Assembly (NCBI RefSeq): GCF_954871325.1
Contig: NC_088776.1
Coordinates: 63,698,954-63,762,953 of the forward strand
DNA: 64,000 nucleotides
Direction: 5' to 3'
From: Gordionus sp. m RMFG-2023
Taxonomy: Eukaryota; Nematomorpha; Gordioida; Chordodea; Parachordodidae
Made by a program: the position numbers and the translations under genes. The notes beneath the pieces are model-generated. The model ran no database searches. It was not told the origin of the DNA and saw only the letters and a program-made list of their open reading frames with translations. Below are positions 21,735-33,332 of this stretch, in pieces (within the stretch, counting starts at the first letter, position 1; each line of letters begins with the position of its first letter).

Positions 21735-22334
21735 GTATTTTGTAATCATTGAAAGACACATAATGGCGTAATAGATCATTCTTAGGTTATATTATTATAT
21801 ATATAATTTCGCTTTGTTAATCGGAAAAAAATTATTTATAAAGTTTCATTTGCTTCTCGTCATAGTTTACTGCTATAACTTACATAATCAAATTTTTTAT
21901 GCCTTTTTTTAAATCTAAACCAAGAAAGAAAAAGAATATTTAACCTTGAATTGTAAAATTAATTTAATTCTTATCCAAAAAAATGCTGTTAATATTCTTA
22001 CTCTATAATTAACCAAAAAATACGTTATATACAAATTATTTTTTTTTTTTTTTTCCACTAAAATAAAAGAAGGATTTATTTCTTATTCCTTCACAGTTTG
22101 ACTATTAATTAAAGGTAAATATTTTAAAAAAATTCTTCTTATTTTTTGTTTAACCCCCCCCCCCCCCCTTCACTCACTCTAAATATTCTAGTCTATCTGT
22201 TTTTTTTTCCTGAATACCTTCCTTGCAAATCAATCACCTTTAGTAAGAACCCTAACCCAAACCCTAACATCGCATAATATTTATTTGTCAATCTTAATCT
22301 AGTGAACATACATTTTATCTTCCTAGAAGCCAAC
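21735..22334. other. Intergenic AT-rich DNA
   Basis: No gene seen. A C15 run lies at 22154-22168 and a CCCTAA-type triplet (AACCCTAACCCAAACCCTAAC) at about 22246-22266. Several blocks recur at about 10400-10620. Confidence 0.4.
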
Positions 22335-22521
22335 TAGTGCTGTTTAACTGCTCGTTTTGAGGACTATTTTTTAAAAAATGGATACTAATTCAATATTTTG
22401 CCAGAAAAAATATTGTCTAAACCTCGAGTTTTCGCTAATATATGTTCTAGGAACCTTTGTTCCTTTTCTATGAGTAAAATCTTCAGGCTTGCGTAATATT
22501 TTTATGGATGAAATGTTGAAT
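22335..22521. repeat. MITE family A, copy 2
   Basis: Begins TAGTGCTGTTTAACTGCTC. The interior (GCCAGAAAAAATATTGTCTAAACC, CTTTGTTCCTTTTCTATGA, CTTCAGGCTTG) matches the copies at 35750 and 38808. The right inverted repeat has been lost. Confidence 0.65.
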
Positions 22522-23865
22522 GAACGTCACTATAAATTTAGTGTCCGCCACACTCCTTTTTTTTTGAAACGCCGTCTACTGCTTTATTTTCACGCGTTCC
22601 TCTTCTCTTTAAACCGATTCGAACGGCTTATTTTTTTGTGCTTTTTATAAAGTTTGACATCACATTCTCACATCAAAAAAATATATATTTTCTTAGCATT
22701 TGCCATTTCCTAAATTCTACACTTTCGCCCGTTGTATTAGCTTTTCGCACTTGTTAATTTATAGATTTGGCTCCCACACAAATTAATTCACCCCCCCCCT
22801 TAGAAGCACTAATTATACTGTTCCCTTTATTCACCTCCGCACTATTCATTGAAATCTCTAAAGGTGCAACACTCATTTCTAAACTAGAAACCGCTAACTC
22901 CACTCTCATTACACATCCCCTCGTCGTTGATATATTTTTATAAACGCAAATATTAATCAGATTATTCCTTCGCACATTGTTCCGCGTACAGAGCCGTTCC
23001 TCTCAGCGAAATCACACAAGACTCATTAAAAAAAATTACACCTCTTTCCCCCTTTTCTAAGCACTAAATTTTCAGTTCTACTCTAAAATTTGTTCACAAT
23101 ATGAATCTCTCCCACATGCTCGTATTTTTACTATCACATTGTGCCTTCTCTATATATTATTTATTTCGCTTACTACGATTTCATTCGACGCTGTATTTGC
23201 TTGCACTTCATTTCAAATAATTTATAAGCCTAACTTCTCAAAATTCCTTATATTTTTTAAAGACTAAATTTGGGAATAAATTTATATAACTTTGGCAAAA
23301 TATATCATTCCAACTATTTTTATATCGCGTATTTTTCAAGATTGATCTTTCATTAATTCAAGATTAATCTTTCTTCTCATAATTTCAATGTCGTATTTTA
23401 TGGTTATATTTCTTGCAAAATTGGTTAATGTTAGCTTTTTTTTGATTATCAACATAATCTGCTTAAACAAAGGGCCAAAATTTTATTAAAATGCAATGAA
23501 GACCCACTAATTTTTTACATATACATATATAAACGGAATCATGTGGTCAAGTCCGATCTACTTTATATCTCAAACCACCAACGGATTCATACCCAGAACT
23601 TCCGGATTAACGAGCGACGCTCATATCGACTAGGCGAGAGAACGCTTCCTGAAAATTGGCGCTAAAACTTTATCAAGATTCAAGAGTAACCCCGCGTTTA
23701 CAGTTAGCGGGAATCGGCTTCGAATCTTTATCAAATCAATTTATCAAAAAACATCCTCGAGGAAAAAATGTAATAATTTCGGATTCTTTTCGTGCAAACA
23801 TTCCCCCCCCCCTAAAAAGTAGGATTAGGGCCTCGTGGAGCTGTAATCGAAGAATATTATTATTA
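22522..23865. other. Intergenic DNA, no supported gene
   Basis: C runs lie at 22791-22799 and 23803-23812. A 73-codon minus-strand frame (22754-22975) has mixed composition and no recognisable motif, so it is not called as a gene. 23690-23715 carries ACAGTTAGCGGGAATC, shared with the small element at 8876-8980. Confidence 0.35.
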
Positions 23866-24195
23866 TGATGTCAAAGTGGGGTAACAAGAAAGGGTAAAGT
23901 GCGCAGTACAAGAATACTAAGTAGTTTAAAGGTAGTGCCCATTAATACTAAGTTAATGGTAAACAGACTTAGGTGGTATGGGCACACAATGAGAAGACCT
24001 ATAAATTACATAGGAAATAAGGTTGAGAGGTTGAAAGTGATGGGCAAACGTAAAAGAGGAAGGCCAAAACTTCAATGGGGCCGTAAAGTTAGAGCCAATA
24101 TAAAGAAGTATAAATTAGGTGAAAGAGATTGTATGAATAACATAAAGTGGAGAGAGATGTCGAAGGAGCTCACCACCAGAAAAGATGAAAGCTAA
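23866..24195 (+). mobile_element. LINE ORF2 C-terminal fragment (non-LTR retrotransposon)
   Basis: The translation contains LKVVPINTKLMVNRLRWYGH, TMRRPINYIGNKVERLKV, GKRKRGRPKLQW and a tail ending NNIKWREMSKEL. This is the standard C-terminal signature after the reverse transcriptase of many animal and plant LINEs (RLRWxGH, GKRKRGRPxxxW, WRxL). Upstream MSKWGNKKG matches the usual MCGVTRKD position but a stop follows it. No reverse transcriptase or endonuclease is present, so it is a 5'-truncated dead copy. A short A-rich tract follows. Confidence 0.85.
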
Positions 24196-24755
24196 AGAAA
24201 GAAAAAAAAGTTTGTATTTGCAAAACAAAATGGTCTAAAATGATATCATATCAAATTTAAGCAATGCCGTGACAAAGATGAATGCAAAAAATGGTACATT
24301 ATTTGTTGAAAAAAAGGAGATATGCCTCTAATGAATACATTAAATCTAAATTATACATATACATATTTAATATTTTATAAATTAGAATCCTAAAATGTAT
24401 CTGAACCTTGATCGGAATCTCAATCAGTGCTGGTTAGTTTTTAAATTCTCCAAAATGATCTATTTTTCTTTTAAACGATAATTATCTGAATTTATTGATT
24501 TGTTTTCTAATTCACTTCTGAAACTATTCGTTCATCTCCTTTTGGAGGAAAGAAATTCTGCAGACTCAAAGGCTACATGTTAGTATCAAATAAATCTCAT
24601 TCGTTATTCAAAAAAGTTTTTGAGATTATTTCCTATATCGTATTTTTTATCCACACTATTTACAGAAATTCCCTTTATGTGGTAACTTACCACGGATACA
24701 TTCTATCATAATATGCTGTTGCCAGCTGGGTAGGGCAATGGTGCATTACAATTTA
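24196..24755. other. Intergenic DNA with a duplicated segment
   Basis: No gene. 24487-24605 is a diverged direct copy of 13970-14100. Confidence 0.45.
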
Positions 24756-25040
<285 letters not shown>

Positions 25041-25112
25041 TTCGCGTCTAATATTTGAAAAATAATTATCGTAGCACACGGATCAGGACCGGTTTTCATA
25101 ATTGCTAGCGGT

Positions 25113-25305
25113 TAGCGTTGTCAAACGGCTCAGTTTTTGAGCCGATTTTTAAAAACGGCTAACTCGACATTTTCATCCAAGAAAAAAAATAATTATGCAA
25201 GTCTGAAGATTATGCTCATAGAAGGAACACGGGTTTTTTCCGGCTAAAATATCGAGTAAGCCGGTTTTAAAAAATCGGCTCAAAAAAAACCGTTTAACAA
25301 CACTA
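25113..25305. repeat. MITE family A, copy 3 (best-preserved inverted repeats)
   Basis: The left end TAGCGTTGTCAAACGGCTC and the right end (reverse complement TAGTGTTGTTAAACGG) are joined by GAGCCGATTTTT-AAAACGGCTAACTCGA on the left and its mirror on the right. CTAGCGGT occurs at both borders (25105-25112 and 25303-25310), the right one overlapping the terminus. It lies about 0.25 kb before the conserved 5' flank of the 26 kb Kunitz gene. Confidence 0.75.
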
Positions 25306-25550
25306 GCGGTCATTTACAATGGTCGACATTAATTATTATCGGTTGTTACCCGGTATCTGAGAGCTGAGAAGAGTATATCAGTTTTTTTTTTATAAAATAT
25401 TATTTAGCGCTTGCTTCTTTTCTATGCTCCCTTGTAAATTATAGAGACCGTGTAACCTAAAAATGAGGTCTAAAGAGGCCGCTAACATCCAAGTCTAAGT
25501 TATAGTTTAACGACGTTGGCTAAATAGAAATATCTTTTTTTACGTATATT

Positions 25551-25940
25551 TTTTTTTTTACCATTCCAACAATTCAAATTTCTCAAAAATTTTTATATTT
25601 ATAATAATAAAAAAATAAATAAATATAATGAACATTAGAAAAACCAATATGAATTTGGCAAGATCCATTATTACAATCATATTCATGAATTTTTATTATT
25701 ATTATGAGCGGGGCATCAATTTTGAATAATACAAGAATACTTATTAAAGTTAACAGTTGATATATATATATATATAATTTAATAATAAAAACATATTTTA
25801 TTTTATTATTTTATTATTTAACTATTCTAAATCTTTCAAAGAATTATCCTATTATTAAAATTATAACAAAAATATATAAATATATATATACAGAGATATA
25901 ATAAACAACCAAAAAGAACAGACTTTTCAAAATTACCATT
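25551..25940 (+). promoter_or_regulatory. Kunitz gene 5' flank (probable promoter), 26 kb copy
   Basis: Closely similar to 17783-18174 with small indels, ending at the ATG. TATATAAATATATATA lies about 50-65 bp before the start. The function is inferred from conservation only. Confidence 0.5.
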
Positions 25941-26785
25941 ATGAAATTACTAGCATACTTCCTACTACTATTAGGTTAAATGCGAGATGACATTTATTAT
26001 TCACTATATATATATAACAACATTTGATTAGGTGTGGATTATAGTTATGCCATTTTGAAGCAACAGTCTTTCGATCCCTCTACCAAGACTTGTAAAGAGT
26101 TTTACCATTATCCCTGTAGAAGTACTAGCAATATATTTCGCAGCTTTAGACAATGTCAAAAATATTGTGGCAGAGCGGTTTCTGCATCCAGTGAAGGTTT
26201 TTTTTAAAATAGTATATATATATATATATATTATTCAAAATAATTTTATAGATTATAAAACGTATTTTTATTCTCCTACCACCTTGTCCTGCGAACCATT
26301 TGTTTATCAATATTGCAAAAATGACGTTAACCTCTTCACTAATCCACTGGATTGCTCCCAAAACTGTCAAGATAATAGCGGTAAGAATATGATCACATTT
26401 TCAATATATTTCTAAATTCCTAATCACGTGACTCCGAAATCATATGTTTAAGGCCCAACTAATTGGAAGCACTGGGGTCTTTTTTTCATTTCCTTCAAAT
26501 TTAAAGTCGGGATTTTCATTTATTTTTGTCTCTCCTTATCAATCTTTATCCATCAATTTATTACAATATTTTATAGATTCTCCGTGCAACCTTCCCCAAG
26601 TCGTGGGACCTTGCGAAGCGTTAATTCCAAGATATTATTATGATGCCCATGCCGGTATTTGCAAAGATTTTAATTACGGAGGTTGCAGGGGTAACGCCAA
26701 TAATTTCAAAAATAAGGTTGACTGCGTAAGAAAATGCGAGCAGAGATTCACGATAGAACCTAATCTAACCCCAAAGTCATATTAA
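25941..26785 (+). CDS. Secreted three-domain Kunitz (BPTI) protein, second intact copy
   Basis: Exons 25941-25974, 26032-26196, 26252-26380, 26577-26785 (537 nt, 178 aa). Introns are GT-AG and all phase 1, so each domain sits in its own symmetric exon. Signal peptide: MKLLAYFLLLLG plus VDYSYA. Domain 1 (CKEFYHYPC, QCQKYC) and domain 2 (SCEPFVYQYC, DCSQNC) keep Cys3-Cys6 with exact BPTI spacing (8, 13, 4) but have no Cys1 or Cys2. Domain 3 is complete (SPCNLPQVVGPC, EALIPRYYYDAHAGIC, KDFNYGGCRGN, DCVRKC). The P1 residue is Glu here and Tyr in the 18.2 kb paralogue, so the specificity loop is diverging. The total is 14 Cys, an even number. It is probably a secreted inhibitor or binding protein; Glu at P1 makes ordinary trypsin inhibition unlikely. 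Confidence 0.87.
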
Positions 26786-28089
26786 TTTAGCGATTTTGTA
26801 TTGAATAATGATATTTAAAAATATGTATTTAATTCTTTATAATGTCAAATTTTAAATTACATAAATTCACAATAGAACCAAAAGTCACATTAATTAACGA
26901 TTTTATCAATAGGTATTTATTTTTTTTCAATTTCAAATTAAATTTTCATGAAACATTTGTACAAATACTAATTAAAATGCATAGCCTAAATAGATTTTTG
27001 GCACATCTCTATTAGATTCTCTCAATTTTTGTTCGTTATTTCAGAACTGCAGTAATTCTAATTACTGAAAAAAAATGTCGTTCTAGGGAAAAAACACATC
27101 TTTTTTATATATAATGAATTCTTTTATTTATCGTAATATAATTAAAATAAATATAAAATTATGTTTTAAAAAATTATAAAAAAGCATTTCTATATTTTTA
27201 TCGCCAATAAATTTAATGCTTGCTTTGAAACGCTAAACCACAAATCACCTTGACAAAACCATATCCTCCATTTTGATGGTTGCACGACGTCAAATAAGTT
27301 TTCATTGGCCTAAAAAACTAAAAATAAAAAAATTTAAATAAAATTTTATTAATTATTTTTTTTTATTCAGTGAATTTGGAATTTTTTGTCATACAAAACA
27401 AACTTATAATAAAACTTTTAAATTTATAATTATACCATACAAAATGATGAAAAAAAAATTATAAAAATTTCGAATAAAATTAAATATTATTTTTTTTAAT
27501 GATTATTAAAAAAATACTTATAATTTCTATCTTCTTCCTAATTTCGGCGATCTAAAGTGAATAAATAATATAGTCAATAATTAATAATATCAAAAAATAG
27601 GTATGCGAACTCGAACTCTGATTCATGAATTATCAACTAGCCGGAATTATGAAAACAGGAACATAATCGAAACCGATTTTCTAATGAGAGGTTCTAACTC
27701 AACCCGGGTCCATTTTACCCCGGGTTTGATGAGTTGTCTATCAATTTGTCTCTGTTTGGTCCGTGGTCTTAAATTACCAACCAAACAATTTTACATTCCT
27801 GAACCCGGGTTTGTGTTCAAATCCATGATCAAAATCAATTCCTAAAGATTTACTATAAAAAAACAGGTAAGTGGAACAGATTTATAACTTAATAAACCTT
27901 ATTAATCGATTTCAAAATTTACCAAATTTGAAATAGCCTTATTATTTCGATTCAAAAATTTCTTTATAATTATAATGTAAGGAGAGATGTGTATACGGTT
28001 TTATTTCGTTAAAATTAAAAATATACGATATTATTTTTTAAAAAAAAAAATTATTTAATAAATTTATAAAAATAAATTATAATAAAAAA
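26786..28089. other. 3' flank of the Kunitz gene and intergenic DNA
   Basis: It carries the exon-tail echo (26865-26910) and parallels the flank at 12286-13060. At 27690-27815 ACCCGGGT occurs three times in short order, which looks like a GC-rich transposon remnant. No gene seen. Confidence 0.4.
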
Positions 28090-28320
28090 AAATGTATTTT
28101 GCCGGGGTTAGTTCGAATACCTTTAAGTTCGAAAATACAATTAGCCACCCCCCAACTATCAGTATTTCTTAGCGGTTTCAATATTTGCCGATTTTTGAAA
28201 AAACGGTTAACTTTAAAAAAATATCTTTTGTTTAAGTATATATATACAAAACGCTTAATAAAATAAAAATTTATATATTCGAAATTATAATTTTAATATC
28301 TAAAATGTTTCCGTAATCCA
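28090..28320 (+). repeat. Partial family-R repeat
   Basis: Starts with CCGGGGTTAGTTCGAATACC like the full units, then diverges. It ends just before the 104-bp tandem array. Confidence 0.5.
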
Positions 28321-28504
28321 TAAACAATTGGGGGAGGGGAATATGGATATGGAACACTATAATACTCAGCCGACGATATATCAATTATTGTTCATAGCGG
28401 AATGGTATTATAATATTCTTAAAATTAATCATGCTTTTAGGGTTGCTATTCAACAACGCTTTCAAAGATGCTTTGTTATGAATGCATGTTCAGTTCGTAA
28501 TAAG

Positions 28505-29297
28505 AATGGGATCTCTGGATATCGTAGTAAATATTTAGGTTCTAGATCGAGTCTAGTTCAATTCAGGGAATTCTCTTCTAGGTATGTAATAAGGTTCAGT
28601 GTATTACAGAATGGGATCTCTGGATATCGGAGTAAATATTTAGGTTCTAGATCGAGTCTAGTTCAATTCAGGGAATTCTCTTCTAGGTACGTAATAGGTT
28701 CTGTGTATTACAGAATGGGATCTCTGGATATCGGAGTAAATATTTAGGTTCTAGATCGAGTCTAGTTCAATTCAGGGAATTCTCTTCTAGGTACGTAATA
28801 GGTTCTGTGTATTACAGAATGGGATCTCTGGATATCGGAGTAAATATTTAGGTTCTAGATCGAGTCTAGTTCAATTCAGGGAATTCTCTTCTAGGTACGT
28901 AATAGTTTCTGTGTATTACAGAATGAGACTGGATATTGGAGTAAATATTTAGGTTCTAGATCCAGTTTAGTTCAATTCAGGGAATTCTCTTCTAGGTACG
29001 TAATAGGTTCTGTGTATTACAGAATGGAATCTCTGGATATTGGAGTAAATATTTAGGTTCTAGATCCAGTCTAGTTCAATTCAGGAATTCTCTTCTAGGT
29101 ATGTAATAGGTTCTGTGTATTACACTCTGGATATTGGAGTAAATATTTAGGTTCTAGATCCAGTCTAGTTCAATTCAGGGAATTCTCTTCTAGGTATGTA
29201 ATAGGTTCAGTGTATTACAGAATGGGATCTCTGGATATCGGAGTAAATATTTAGGTTCTAGATCCAGTGTCTAGTTCAATTCAGGGAATTCTCTTTA
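28505..29297. repeat. 104-bp minisatellite, about 8 copies
   Basis: Copies start with ATGGGATCTCTGGATATCGG at about 28506, 28611, 28715, 28819, then shorter variants, the last near 29220. Each contains TTAGGTTCTAGATC-GAGTCTAG, TTCAATTCAGGGAATTCTC and a GTATTACAGA end. Early copies read ATCGAGTC and later ones ATCCAGTC, so variants are clustered. The period is not a multiple of three (104), and the open frame over the first copies is not a gene. Confidence 0.9.
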
Positions 29298-32000
29298 AAA
29301 AAATAATGCGGTGATTTCAATTAGATCCCCAAGAAAAATTAGAGGGGAAATAATTATTTGTTTGAAGAGAAAAGGTGTGATGTTTTAATTTTTCAAAGGG
29401 ATGGCGGCGATTAATAAAATGCAAGTATACTAAAATAAATAATTTTAAATTTTATAGGATGTTTAGAGTCCTGTCCGAATCTAAGGTCAGAATTTTAAAA
29501 AATCAATTTCTCCTGTGTACAGGGATTTTCACTTATTTTTAGCATTGGTTTAAATCAAGGTTAAATAATAAAATATACAACCAATTTTAAAAATTATAAT
29601 AATATGATATATATAAAAAAATTATTTTCCCGGGGTTAGTATGAACACCTTTGTTGAGTAATATGAAAAAAAAAATATATATATAATTTCCCGCTTCTTA
29701 AACATGTTGTATTTTAAGATTCTTTAAGTTTAGAAATACTAACCCCCCCCCCCTCCTGTGTTTTACTGATAAAATATTAAGAGAAGTCATATATCTTACA
29801 ACTGATAGATCAAAATTAAAATCGAACGTTTGCAATTGTGTAATAAAAGATGTAAATTTTTTTAAAAAATTTATATAAATTAAGCGTTATTGTGCTTTTC
29901 TCCAGAAAGATCATTTGTTTTTTGAGCTAGTTTATTAAATTTTAAAAATTTGACCTTTTTGCTGAAAATGTATACCTTAATTCTATGAATTTTTGGAAAA
30001 ATTAACCCTTTAAATATATTATTAATTTTATATTTTAAAATATTTTGGCAAAAATGAATCCATATTTATTTAAATGTATAATTTAGAATTTCGTGGCCAA
30101 ATAGTATGCAAACTACGTGTGCTCGAATTACAATTACCCTCCCAGATTTTTCAATTTAATAACATTGCAGAAGAAAATATATTGACAAACATCACATCTG
30201 TCATTCCTAAAAGTGTCAGAAAATTTTTTAAATTCTGTCTTTCAAATGTCATAATAAAATATTTATTTACCGTGACACTCATCAACATGACATCATTATA
30301 ATTTAAAAGAAAATATTTAAAAATAAAAATAATTACTGTATTCCTTGGGGCGAAAAGTTATTTTCGGAATTCGTCTACTCACTGAAGAAAAAAAACAATA
30401 TATAAAATAGGATATCATTTTTATCTTCAAAAATTTGTATGCTAAAATTCAGGAAAATCAAATATTTCGTATATTTGGTGTATACGGAAACATATTTAAA
30501 AAAAATGATCGTTATTCCTTAATTAATAAGGATTTCTAATTGACCAATTGGAATAGCCAATCATTCGATTTAAAAAAGTTCTAAAAATATTCCAATAAGA
30601 ATTACTCAAGCAAATGCCTTTTTAAAATATAGGCTTAAAATCAAGCCATCTGACAACACCAATAGTTTCGTATTGATGATAATAGTATCGAAATGATTCT
30701 TAATTATATTATTTCTCTGTTTTTTCCCATATTTAAACACGAAATTTTAATCATATTATTACAATCACTGGAGAGGGGTATTTAACTCTTAAAGGATTTT
30801 TACTTAATCTTAATCTTTGGTGGCATAGGTCAAATAAGATATATGATAAGATAATATGATTTTTCAAAAAAAAAAAACAATTATTTTGTAATCTTTGTTT
30901 TTACCGAGCTTAGTGTGAATTCCTTTTTATATTCGTTTTGAAAAATAATAAATAATAATATAATATTCATCCCCTTAAAATGGTGGTGTTTGGAATTCCT
31001 TAGGTTTTAAAGGAGTTTTATCTAATAACCCTCCCACTCTCTTCCCTATCTCCCTATCTCCCAAATACTACACATTTGTTCATGTTTAAGAGTAGTTTTA
31101 TCATTTATATTTGAATAATATTCAAAAATTCTATATTTAATATAACAAATTATGGGTAAGTTATAAAGTCATTGAAACCTAGGGAAATTTTTTTTAATAT
31201 TATTTTTAAATATTCGATCCAGTGATGGCGATTGGTGTATTTTTATTGCGGGTATTAGTTGAAGATTTTTTTTAAAAAAAATTAATTAATATTAATTTAA
31301 TGAATAAATATATTTTTTGCCCTTTTCTATGGTATTACATAAATATTTTTACGCGAGCGTATACAAGAACAATGACGTTTTTTTTAAACATAGTATATCA
31401 AGAGCTTCTTATTAATCTAATCACGCGTGTTGTTATAATAAGTGAAATTGGAGAAAAAATGCATCATCAACATGTTCCAAGCAGCTATTCTGCATGGAAG
31501 GAGAACAAGAAGAAAATCTTTGTGAATATTCTTATTTTCGTAAATATAAAAACATTATGTCAAATTTTGAGTAAATTAATTTAATTAAATTTTTTTTAAA
31601 TGGTATAAATTTATATAGAACTATTTTTTTTTTGTTTTTGCTTAAATATACCTTATATTCTATATTTATAATTGTTTAAACATTACGTTTATTCGAATAA
31701 ATAGCTTAATTATTTAAGTATTTGATTTAATAGTCCTCCAAACTTAGAATCCAATAAAAAAAATTATTAAATCTTGAAGTTTAGGTGAAATCAGCTAAAA
31801 AAAATATATATTATAATGAGCCATTTTTAAATGTAAAATTGAAGAATTGTGAAAATTACATTTACAAAAGTTATGCAATTTCTTAAAACTTGGAATTATT
31901 ATTACATTTTAAAAAAAAATTTGCATCAATATTAAAAATTTCCGTTAGTTTCAGTTAACCAAATATGTTAACATTATTGTGTCTTTCTCCAAGAAGTATG

Positions 32001-32347
32001 TTATTTTATTTTATTTTATTTTATTTTATTTTATTTTATTTTATTTTATTTTATTTTATTTTATTTTATTTTATTTTATTTTATTTTATTTTATTTTATT
32101 TTATTTTATTTTATTTTATTTTATTTTATTTTATTTTATTTTATTTTATTTTATTTTATTTTATTTTATTTTATTTTATTTTATTTTATTTTATTTTATT
32201 TTATTTTATTTTATTTTATTTTATTTTATTTTATTTTATTTTATTTTATTTTATTTTATTTTATTTTATTTTATTTTATTTTATTTTATTTTATTTTATT
32301 TTATTTTATTTTATTTTATTTTATTTTATTTTATTTTATTTTATTTT
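32001..32347. repeat. (TTTTA)n pentanucleotide array, about 69 units
   Basis: An almost perfect array just after the TTTCTCCAAGAAGTATG anchor of the second family-R unit. The equivalent spot in units 3 and 4 has only short TTTTA/TTTAT-like stretches (33970, 35230). Confidence 0.95.
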
Positions 32348-33036
32348 AATTTGATTTTTTCCTGAAAATCTAATTTAGAAAATAAAATTTTTAAGTAGTT
32401 TTAAAAATTAAATTTTTAAATTTAAATGTTATAGTTTTTCAAAATTTTAAATGTCAAAATGTGAAAATATTTTTTTTACGTGTTTCAAAAAAAAACAGAT
32501 TTTTGATTTTTAAATTTGAAAATAAATGACACAATGACAAATATGATAAATATTCGGGCATCATCCTATGAGTGACAGCTATTTTTGAAATTCTGTCTTT
32601 CAATGACATAAAATATTTACTATTTACCCTGACATCCATTAATATAAAGAAAGTATAAGAAATAATAATAATTACTATATTCCATGGGGCGAGAAGTTAT
32701 CTTGGGAATTCGTCTATTCACTATAAAAAAAATATTAAAATTGGTTAACAGTATATTATTGTGTTAAAAATTGATATCAATATCGCTTATAACTCTTCAA
32801 TTCGCAAATCAAATATTTCTGTAGTCATTATTACACCTTAACGTATATAATGCATATACTAAAACATATTATAAAATAATATTTGTTATCCTTGTTTAAT
32901 AGGATGATTTATAATTCACGAATTGGAATAGCCAATCTCGTCCATTAAAAATTCACCAATAAGAATTAAAAAATATCTAGTCACGTGATTTCTAATAAGC
33001 AGTTATTTAAAAAAAATATTTATTCTATATTTTTAG

Positions 33037-33332
33037 CGTTGGTTAATAAGCACGATTGGTATCGATTTTTTAAAAAAGATTTTCATTTTATCCTTCTACT
33101 GAAGGGACTCCTAGAAACCCCTTGGCGCTGCCCTTACCCCGATAATCTTCGATTTAATTACGAACAAGATTGTATCGTCAATTTGAGATACCAACACCGA
33201 ACATTTTCAAAGGATCAACCAATATCAAAAAATAATTTCCCATGTCGACGATATAGTCCTTATCAAAAATATCAGAAACGAAAGCATCCAGAAAAATATC
33301 ACGCAAGCCTGAAAATTCCCTGCTCTTCATAA
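33037..33332 (+). CDS. Exon-like open segment, unknown product
   Basis: A strong acceptor-like TTCTATATTTTTAG ends at 33036, followed by 98 open codons to a TAA. The composition is less AT-biased than the flanks. The peptide includes LLETPWRCPYPDNL, NYEQDCIVNLRYQHRTF and a basic YSPYQKYQKRKHPEKYH stretch, with four cysteines. It lies inside a roughly 0.4 kb block present in the second family-R unit but absent from units 1 and 3. I recognise no family. It could be a terminal exon, a captured gene fragment or chance. No upstream partner exon was identified. Confidence 0.25.

Noticed and set aside
22246-22266. Telomere-like AACCCTAACCCAAACCCTAAC
   Set aside because: Only three imperfect units. 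Too short and isolated to call an interstitial telomeric tract.
22754-22975. 73-codon minus-strand frame with mixed composition
   Set aside because: No recognisable motif, no splice partner and no repeat of it elsewhere. Not enough to call a gene.
27690-27850. Possible tRNA-like B-box (GTTCAAATCC)
   Set aside because: No A box, no cloverleaf and no anticodon arm around it. It is embedded in a GC-rich repeat-like patch.
28328-28747. 139-codon frame over the start of the 104-bp minisatellite
   Set aside because: The repeated peptide is due to the tandem array. The period is not a multiple of three and the frame breaks after two to three units.
31965-32365. Phe-Ile-Leu-Tyr repeat frames over (TTTTA)n
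   Set aside because: Pure pentanucleotide repeat translation.
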